From Thalassiosira profunda (taxonomy: Eukaryota; Bacillariophyta; Thalassiosirophyceae; Thalassiosirales; Thalassiosiraceae): a stretch of 14,489 nt of DNA. Where the stretch lies: positions 1 to 14,489 of the forward strand of contig JALLAP010000311.1 in NCBI GenBank assembly GCA_036939355.1, read 5' to 3'. The position numbers and the translations under genes are program-made. This document shows positions 1 to 6,091 of this stretch, one piece after another. The first letter of the stretch is position 1. Every line of letters begins with the position of its first letter. Below the pieces are notes generated by a model. It worked only from the letters and a program-made list of their open reading frames with translations. It made no database searches and was not told the DNA's origin.

Positions 1-1240
1 ATCACTCACCAGGAAAGGTGGCAAACTCGAACTTCTGATTCTGCCACGCCGTCCCGTAGTTCCCCACGAGGTGCTTGTACTTCTTCAGGCCCGGGTATCC
101 GTGCGCGGGCAGCATCTCGCCGTGCGTGTAGACATTCACCCCCGTTCCCTCAGTCTGTTTCAGCAGGGCCTCGAGGTCAACAAGATCGTGGCCCGATACC
201 AAGATGCACTTTCCCTCGGTGGCCGTCATCTTCACCGGAGTGGGCTCTGGCTCTCCAAACGTGGTCGCGTGGGCGTCATCGAGCATGGCCAGCACGCGTC
301 CGTTGATGTCCCCAACCTTCAGAGCGTTGGCCAGCAGCCCCTCCATGTCCGCCTCGTCGCTGGCCAGCTTGGAGAAGACTTCGTGCAAGTCCTTCATGAC
401 GCCTTGGCAAGAAAATGTGAGCAACGAGAAGACGTCGAAGCAAAACGTTGGAGCACACGAGAGGATGCCTACCTTCGTCCATCCTTCCCATCTGGTAGCA
501 GTGGGCGGCGTAGGCACACGCTCCCTTCGCTCCGTAGGTGGCAATCTCGTTGAGCGAGAAACAATCTTCGTTCCCCATGGCCGCCTGGCGGATGGGGAGG
601 CTGACCGAGTGTCCGAACTCCTCCAATTCCGTCGTGCTCTTTCCGGACAAGTCCATCTCGGCCACGGGGCCAGTCGGAGCGGAAGCGGGCACAAGCTTCT
701 CCAAATCCTTCTTGATATCCGCGCCCTCCCGGACGTAGTCGGCAATCCGCTCCTCGCTGAAGTTCACGTTGGTGAGCGTCGAGAAGACGCTGCGGAGCGT
801 CCAGACGTTGGCGGCGTGGAGCTGCTCCTCGGTCGCCCCGGCCTCCCGGGCCGCCTTGGCCCAGAGGCTGACGCCCTTGACCATTTGCATGAGTCCATCT
901 TGCATCGCCTGCAATGATGTTGTGCATAAGATGTGCATCAGCATCTACAATCACATCTTGTGCACAAACATATCATCGAAACAACACTCACCGACGTCTC
1001 GGCCGTCTTGCCGCACACGCCCACCGTCGTGCAGGCGAAGTGGTCCTGCGTCTGCTCGCACTGGCGGCACATCATGTCGGGGTTCGAGATTTTCTTCTCG
1101 GGCGCCGCGGAGAAGGCGCGGGCGGCGGACGACAGCCCGACCGCCGCCGGGCGGGCCGGGGGGACGACGGCGCGCCGACCGGCGATGGCGAGGGAGCGGG
1201 AGGCCCGGGGCAGGGCGCGGACGGCGAGGCGATGAAGCAT
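1..1240 (-). CDS. HCP: Hybrid cluster protein (hydroxylamine/NO reductase), N-terminal ~360 residues, three exons, continues past left edge
   Basis: HCPs are Fe-S/Fe-S-O enzymes that reduce hydroxylamine and, in bacteria, nitric oxide. Exons read on the minus strand are 1240-992, 908-473 and 402-10, with GT-AG introns 991-909 and 472-403. A third intron starts at 9 (GTGAGT). Residues 1-50 are Arg/Ala-rich without acidic residues until Glu48 and contain RAFSAAP, a typical mitochondrial cleavage context. Cys58, 61, 70 and 76 form a C-X2-C-X8-C-X5-C motif followed by GKTAETS, the N-terminal cluster of the family; the short spacing is that of the [4Fe-4S] type. His300 (VSGHD) and Glu324 (THGEMLPAHG), 24 residues apart, match the first two hybrid-cluster ligands. 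The remaining Cys/Glu ligands lie beyond the edge. The start ATG at 1240 has the context CCACCATGC. The gene is divergent from the flavoprotein at 1529. Family identity is seen directly; mitochondrial location is inferred. Confidence 0.95.
909..991 (-). other. HCP intron 1, almost entirely a hairpin
   Basis: This 83-nt GT-AG phase-0 intron lies between codons 83 (Ser) and 84 (Ala). Segment 920-935 pairs with 952-967 over 16 positions with one mismatch (927/960). The stem extends outward by 917-919 with 969-971 and 914-916 with 974-976 through small bulges. The loop is 936-951. The hairpin therefore occupies most of the intron between the splice sites. Whether it has any function is unknown. 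Confidence 0.75.
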
Positions 1241-1528
1241 GGTGGCGATGGTCGGCTTGTGGCGTTGTGAGAAGGAGCGCGTGTGAGGCTGGTGTGTAGT
1301 GTGTGGCGGGCGGAAGATGAGAACTCCGATCCGTCAAATCCGAGCTCTTTGAATTGTACTAATTCCTACCTACGTAATTTTCGGCCTCGGCTTCAACTTC
1401 TGCACGCACAACTCGGGTATCGGTAGCTGGGGTCTTTGGTGTCGGGGCGCCGCCGCCAAAGGAGGGGCTGGGCTGCCTAGAGGCGACGTGTTTGACCTCT
1501 CGACGCCATAATATCGCTGCGCCTGCGC
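1241..1528. promoter_or_regulatory. Shared divergent promoter region of HCP and the diflavin reductase
   Basis: These 288 bp separate the two divergent start codons and must hold both 5' leaders and promoters unless transcription starts overlap. I see no convincing TATA box. A TACGTA core (1371-1376) preceded by CCTACC lies near the middle. The same core occurs between other genes in this window. That the two genes are co-regulated is inferred from the arrangement only. Confidence 0.55.
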
Positions 1529-3490
1529 ATGATTATGATGTTGGCTCGGAGACTCCTCCGCCCATCGAAGCGACTGGTGCAGCAGTTGCAACCGCGCCGA
1601 CAGTTGCAACCTCGCCGATGCCTCTCGTCCACTCCGCCCGCCGAGCGCCCCGTGCGCATCCTCTACGCCAGTCAGACCGGGACTGCCCAGCTATTTGCCC
1701 ACCAGCTCGCCGAGGGTCTCGAAGATGAGGGCGTCGAGGAAGTCACGGTGCAGGGACTGGATGAGGAACCGCCAGCATCTATTCTTGCGCCGGGACACCT
1801 CAATCTCGTCCTGGCGAGCTGCGCCGGGAAGGGAGAACCACCCGACAACGCCCGCGATTTTTACGAGTTTGTAATGAACGAACCCGGCGCAACGCTGCCC
1901 GAGGGGGTGGACTACGCCGTCTTCGGGCTGGGGAACGAGAGCGCCCATCCGAACAACTACAATGTGATTGGGAAGCGATTTGATGCCCGGCTAGAGGAGC
2001 TGGGCGGAAAGAGAGTGAAGGAATTGGGATTGGGAGACGACGGCGGCTGCCTCGAGGGTGACTTTGACGAGTGGATGGCAGAGGTGTCCAAGATGATCAC
2101 GGAGGCATCGGCAGAAGAAGCGGGGGACTCTTCGGAAGCATCGGGCAAAGAGATGCCAGAGACGGAGCAGCCTCACGTAGAATGCCCGGCGGTCGCAGCC
2201 GAATCGACGGAGAAGACGCGGCCCGTGTCCCACAAACATCCAACGCTTATACTGGAGCCCGCCCAAAGCAACGTCGTGCGACGAGACTTGTTCCATCTGA
2301 AGGGCTCGAACCGCTTCTACGCCGAGCATACCGCAAAGTTGAAGGTCGTGGACAATCACTTGCTCACTTCGGACGCCGGCGACTCGTCCCTGCACGAAAT
2401 GCGAGTTTCTCTCGAGAAGGATTATGCGGACGAAACAAACAACGGTTGTCTGACGTACGAAACTGGGGATCATCTGCTGGTGTATCCCCGGAATTCCGAC
2501 ACTTGGGTGCGGGCCTATCTCGATTACTTGGGCGTGGACCCGCAGGCGATCGTCTCCGACAACAACGACGAAGCCTACCCCCATCCGACCGGGTTGACGA
2601 TTGCCGAGACACTGAGCCATTGCATTGATTTGGGAGCCCCGCCCTCGCCTCGCTTCGCCCGACTGATCCTGGGGAGAAAGGAAGTGGACTACGTCAACGA
2701 GATTGCCAACCCTTGGAGTACGGTGATCGGCCTTTGTTACCAGACGGGGAAGAAGCTGAGTCTGGAGGACCTTTTATACAATGCGGTGCCGATGAAGCCT
2801 CGTCACTACTCGATAGCCTCGAGTCCTTTGAGGCACCCGGACCAAGTCGTGTTAGTTTACCGACCAGTGCATTACGTCAACAGCACAGGCAATCTGCGGG
2901 ACGGCGTGTGCACGAGCTTCTTGACGCACAAGGGTGCCATTCAGAAGGGAGACTGGCACAACTTTGCCTGCCTCCCGGCGATGGTCGAATCCAACCCCAG
3001 TTTCCGACTACCGAAAGATCACAAAACGCCCGTGTTGTTCATTGGTGGTGGGTGCGGCGTGGCGCCCATTCGGGGCTTCATCCAAGAGCGGGTGGCCCTC
3101 GCCGAATCGAACGAAATGGGCCCGGCGACGCTCTTCATGGGATTTCGCAATCCGCAGGACGAGTGCTACCAGTCGCTGGTACAAAAGGCGTTGGACATGA
3201 ACGCCCTGACGGAATCGGACATTGTTTACTATTCTGGATGCGACATGGCGGACAAGAGTCAAATGTTCGTGTCAGACTTGGTGCGAACGAAGGGAGAAAT
3301 GGTTTGGGACCTTGTGCAAAGCGGCGGACACATCTACATTTGCGGCGGCGCCAAGACTTTCGGGGCAAAAGTCGATGCTGCCCTGATAGAAATCTTCCAG
3401 GAACGGGGCGACATGGGCTTTGATGCGGCGCTGCAGTACCTCCGGAATCTCGTGAATGAGGGGCGGCTGATGGAAGATCTTTCCAACTGA
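1529..3490 (+). CDS. Mitochondrion-targeted diflavin (FMN/FAD) oxidoreductase, P450-reductase-like
   Basis: An intronless 653-residue flavoprotein that should pass electrons from a pyridine nucleotide through FAD and FMN to an acceptor protein. Residues 1-38 are Arg-rich, with no acidic residue before Glu39, and end in RRCLSSTPP, a mitochondrial-type presequence. The transmembrane anchor of microsomal P450 reductase is absent. The flavodoxin domain spans about 43-190: phosphate loop ASQTGTA (47-53), GKGEPPDN (100-107), GLGN (133-136). A low-complexity linker follows (191-235). The FAD domain has RHYSIASS (425-432) and GVCTSFL (459-465). The NAD(P)H domain has GGGCGVAPIRGF (506-517) and YICGGAK (603-609). 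Ser428, Cys605 and Asp650 match the reductase catalytic triad, but the usual C-terminal Trp/Tyr is missing (tail ends MEDLSN). The first ATG is taken as start; Met3 or Met4 are possible. It is divergent from HCP and may be its electron donor (inference). Confidence 0.9.
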   Translation: MIMMLARRLLRPSKRLVQQLQPRRQLQPRRCLSSTPPAERPVRILYASQTGTAQLFAHQLAEGLEDEGVEEVTVQGLDEEPPASILAPGHLNLVLASCAGKGEPPDNARDFYEFVMNEPGATLPEGVDYAVFGLGNESAHPNNYNVIGKRFDARLEELGGKRVKELGLGDDGGCLEGDFDEWMAEVSKMITEASAEEAGDSSEASGKEMPETEQPHVECPAVAAESTEKTRPVSHKHPTLILEPAQSNVVRRDLFHLKGSNRFYAEHTAKLKVVDNHLLTSDAGDSSLHEMRVSLEKDYADETNNGCLTYETGDHLLVYPRNSDTWVRAYLDYLGVDPQAIVSDNNDEAYPHPTGLTIAETLSHCIDLGAPPSPRFARLILGRKEVDYVNEIANPWSTVIGLCYQTGKKLSLEDLLYNAVPMKPRHYSIASSPLRHPDQVVLVYRPVHYVNSTGNLRDGVCTSFLTHKGAIQKGDWHNFACLPAMVESNPSFRLPKDHKTPVLFIGGGCGVAPIRGFIQERVALAESNEMGPATLFMGFRNPQDECYQSLVQKALDMNALTESDIVYYSGCDMADKSQMFVSDLVRTKGEMVWDLVQSGGHIYICGGAKTFGAKVDAALIEIFQERGDMGFDAALQYLRNLVNEGRLMEDLSN

Positions 3491-3531
3491 CGGGGAGAGT
3501 AACATCGCTACGCTAGAGCTGCTACCAATTC

Positions 3532-4200
3532 TCATGCAATCATGTCGTCAAGCCAAGCGTCAAGGTCATCCTCCTCCTCTTCTGCACCCCCCTCTTCTTT
3601 TGTATTGTTGGATTTGTCTTCATTTCTCTGCTCAGATTTGCCCCCTTCGTTGCCTCCACTGGTGTCCTTCTCCTCTGATGTTTGCTTGGCCTCCTCCCTC
3701 AATTCGGCAATCGTCTTCTTCCGGCTCTTCCCTCCCCCATCCACCCCGTACTGCTCTTCCAAATGTCTGCCAATGTGGCGCGGTATCTTCAACCGCTCGT
3801 GGATGGGAATCTGTTTCAAGCAATTGTCGAGCGCTTTCACATCGATGGACATCCAATCCTCCACTTGTGTATCGCCCTTCGTGGCATCGGCGAGGTCCTC
3901 CTCCCCTCCCTCCGCGCCGTAGTGCGAATCTCCATAATATTCCCCCGCGCCACCCGAGGATATGAAATTGTCGTCTAGCAATCCGTCGTAGGAAGCGTCG
4001 CCGACGGTTGCATCACCGCCTCCCTTTGCAAAACGAAAGGAATTGTCGCCTAACGACTTGGGGTCCGGGCCTGACTTGTGGCGTGAGGAGCGCCCGCCGC
4101 CACCGCGGCCCCCTCCGCCCCTTCCCCTGCCTCCGCGACCACCCCGACCCTGGCCGGGGCGGCCGTGGGTGCGATTCCGGGCCACTTGCGACCTTCCCAT
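3532..4200 (-). CDS. AVEN: Aven-like RGG-box protein
   Basis: A 222-residue single-exon protein with the layout of Aven. In animals Aven is an apoptosis and cell-cycle checkpoint regulator whose RGG box binds RNA and promotes translation of G-quadruplex mRNAs. Residues 16-40 are Gly/Arg-rich. NSFRFAKGG (53-61) matches the FRFA motif. LDNCLKQIPIHERLKIP (124-140) corresponds to the conserved central Leu/Pro helix. A charged Lys/Glu-rich stretch (161-210) leads to the signature C-terminus DDLDAWLDDMIA (211-222). The start at 4200 has a strong context (GAGCCATGG); only a GTG lies just upstream in frame. The stop is 41 bp from the convergent flavoprotein stop, so the 3' UTRs probably overlap. The homology call rests on motif order; an algal role is unknown. 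Confidence 0.75.
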   Translation of the reverse strand: MGRSQVARNRTHGRPGQGRGGRGGRGRGGGGRGGGGRSSRHKSGPDPKSLGDNSFRFAKGGGDATVGDASYDGLLDDNFISSGGAGEYYGDSHYGAEGGEEDLADATKGDTQVEDWMSIDVKALDNCLKQIPIHERLKIPRHIGRHLEEQYGVDGGGKSRKKTIAELREEAKQTSEEKDTSGGNEGGKSEQRNEDKSNNTKEEGGAEEEEDDLDAWLDDMIA

Positions 4201-4471
4201 GGCTCTCACAAGAAGGTGTAATTTCCTTGCAAGAAGTGAGCGCTTCCTCCTCCAGCACCTGCAGATTTGGAGACGGTTAACTACCCATACGTAAGTACGT
4301 ATCTACCATCCGCCCCCAATAATAACAGCTACATACCGTATGCTTGCTTTGGATTGCACGGCAGGCTTGTCCAATGAGCTTCACAGCCACCAATTTGCAC
4401 TATGGTCTGGCCGTCACCTACGTAGGAATCAGTACATTTATCGGAGGGATTTTTGGGAGAAAATGCTTAAT

Positions 4472-4507
4472 ATTACTTATGCCTCGAGGTGCCAATTACT
4501 TATGCCT
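4472..4507. repeat. 13-bp direct repeat
   Basis: ATTACTTATGCCT occurs at 4472-4484 and again at 4495-4507, a 23-nt period, in the AT-rich part of the intergenic region. No function is evident. Confidence 0.85.
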
Positions 4508-4597
4508 TTATAGACTATTTTAGCAGGTAACGGCAGAAAGGAACTTTGCAACATAAATTACGCCCAGGTATCCCCGATTTCAGGCTTTCTAAAGGGG

Positions 4598-4634
4598 TTT
4601 ATGACATTCCTCGTGAAGAGTAGTGTGTCATAAA
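4598..4634. repeat. 9-bp perfect inverted repeat
   Basis: TTTATGACA at 4598-4606 and TGTCATAAA at 4626-4634 are exact inverse complements separated by 19 bp. The spacer itself contains CTC...GAG that could extend a cruciform. It could be a regulator site, a transcript-end hairpin or the remnant of a small inverted-repeat element; I cannot tell which. Confidence 0.7.
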
Positions 4635-4869
4635 GTACTTGAACGTCGTCAGAGGTGGGGTTCCCGCTGAGTAATTTAGCTGCTAAGATTTTGCTGTGCA
4701 AACCAAAGCAAGCCTACGGTACAATAGCAACAACACAACAACACGACCTCAAATCCCCCCGGCCCCCGGTTGCCTCCCCCCGGCGCGCCGTTGGCCCCTG
4801 GCGCTCGCCTAATTGGTGGTCGGTGGCAGAAGTATCCATGCGCCAGTAGAGAGCACGCACAAAACCACA

Positions 4870-5865
4870 ATGAGCGGCTCCTCGGCGATGGATTACGGCG
4901 CGTTGGCCGAGACCATCGAAATCTCCGACATCACCTCCAACGAGGGCGCTGCGGATATTCTCCGTCGGCTTAGAGACAATGAACCAATCTTCGGCGGATT
5001 GCGTGTACGCGACAATGGCATTTCTTTCGACGATGAGGGATATTCTGATGACGTTGATGTCTGCGATTGCGTTTTTGATGCTCGCGGCATGGGCATTATG
5101 GGGTATTATTTGGGCAGGAACACGAAACTGGAATGGCTCTTCGTTTCGATCGGAGAAGACTTTGACATTGATGTCATCGGGCCTTTTTTTGTCGGGCTCC
5201 AGAACAACCGATCAATTCAGCTGATGTCGCTTCATGGGTGCTTTCCAAGCAGGCTCTCTCAGATGCTCGCGCCATTCATTGAAGCCAACTCCAATCTGGA
5301 AGACTTTTCGGTGGACTCATGCCGGATGGATTCTGGTCAATACCGTGCGCTCTCCTTGGCTTTGAGGGGAGGAAACTCGTTGAAAAAGTTTTGCATCGAC
5401 GGCATTGTTGATGGGGAACGATACGAAGACGAGCAGTCCGTCATAGCCAATATTGAGGCATTGAAGTTGCACCCACAGCTGGAACAAGTTCAATTTCGGC
5501 ATTTCGTTCTCGGGAAGAGCGCCTGCACGGCCTTGACAGGCCTTATGCAGCAATTATCTGCCGGGCTGCGAAAGCTTACTCTCAACCAGAATGATGGCAT
5601 TGATGACTCGGGGGTGGAGGCCCTGGTCTGTGGCCTTGCTCATTGCAGGGGCTTGCGGCGTTTCCAACTTTCTGAATGCCCTGCCATTACAGCCAGAGGG
5701 TGGCGAGCCCTCGCCGGGGTCCTCTCGACTCTGTTGGAGGACCCCCAATGCAGCTTGGAAGGGATCTCACTCACACGGAATAGCAGTATCGACGATGAGA
5801 GCGCGACCGTTTTTGCCAATGCGCAGGCGCACAACAAATCTCTGAAATGGCTATATCTGAGTTGA
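4870..5865 (+). CDS. Leucine-rich-repeat (RNI-type) protein, abrupt C-terminus
   Basis: 331 residues from the ATG at 4870 (context ACCACAATGAG). An upstream in-frame TTG at 4813 is not a plausible start. Residues 1-75 are acidic with no clear domain. From ARGMGIMGYYLGRNTKLEWL (about 73-92) onward the protein is built of roughly 28-residue LRRs of the ribonuclease-inhibitor type, for example LRKLTLNQNDGIDDSGVEAL and LEGISLTRNSSIDDES. Such proteins form protein-binding solenoids. The sequence style resembles a large diatom LRR family. The frame stops at LKWLYLS, in the middle of an LRR consensus and without a capping segment. A short open stretch in another frame follows (5865-5948). The protein may be truncated, frameshifted or missing a 3' exon. 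No signal peptide or membrane segment is seen. Function unknown. Confidence 0.75.
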   Translation: MSGSSAMDYGALAETIEISDITSNEGAADILRRLRDNEPIFGGLRVRDNGISFDDEGYSDDVDVCDCVFDARGMGIMGYYLGRNTKLEWLFVSIGEDFDIDVIGPFFVGLQNNRSIQLMSLHGCFPSRLSQMLAPFIEANSNLEDFSVDSCRMDSGQYRALSLALRGGNSLKKFCIDGIVDGERYEDEQSVIANIEALKLHPQLEQVQFRHFVLGKSACTALTGLMQQLSAGLRKLTLNQNDGIDDSGVEALVCGLAHCRGLRRFQLSECPAITARGWRALAGVLSTLLEDPQCSLEGISLTRNSSIDDESATVFANAQAHNKSLKWLYLS

Positions 5866-6091
5866 CCATAAACAGCGTTCTTGGGTTGAACAAGAAACCT
5901 GCGCAGATGATGCGAGGAAAGAGACCGTATGCATCTGCTTGTGAGTAGGGCGGTCCTATTGAACGAAAGGGTGGGAAAGGTCGTAAATAGTACTACGTAC
6001 GTATGTAAGGTATCTTTTGTACTCGCCCCCATCATTCAACCCAACCCACCTCAGAGATTCGTCCATCCCCCCGCTCCCATCAAGTTGCAGC
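5866..6091 (+). promoter_or_regulatory. Upstream region of the RAP-domain gene
   Basis: 226 bp between the LRR stop and the next ATG. It contains the perfect palindrome TACGTACGTA at 5994-6003, about 90 bp before the start codon, then a pyrimidine-rich leader (6020-6090) dense in CCC. No TATA box is convincing. The first 80 bp may include residual coding sequence of the LRR gene in a shifted frame. Confidence 0.45.

Larger units (their letters stand above)
4201..4869. other. Divergent intergenic region, AT-richer, with small repeats
   Basis: These 669 bp between the Aven-like start and the LRR start hold no credible ORF. They are visibly more AT-rich than the flanking genes, especially at 4440-4700. 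Inside are TACGTA cores at 4288, 4296 and 4419, a perfect 13-bp direct repeat and a 9-bp inverted repeat (listed separately). Both promoters must lie here. Confidence 0.6.

Noticed and set aside
1..9. Stop codon ending HCP at position 2-4
   Set aside because: The sequence around it is a canonical splice donor (CTG/GTGAGT), and HCP should continue for roughly 200 more residues, so this is intron.
204..944. Plus-strand and alternative minus-strand ORFs over the HCP exons
   Set aside because: Shadows of HCP exons 2 and 3; the conserved HCP motifs and splice sites fix the true frame.
4813..4869. Extended N-terminus of the LRR protein
   Set aside because: The extension begins at TTG; the ATG at 4870 has a good context and is the first in-frame ATG.
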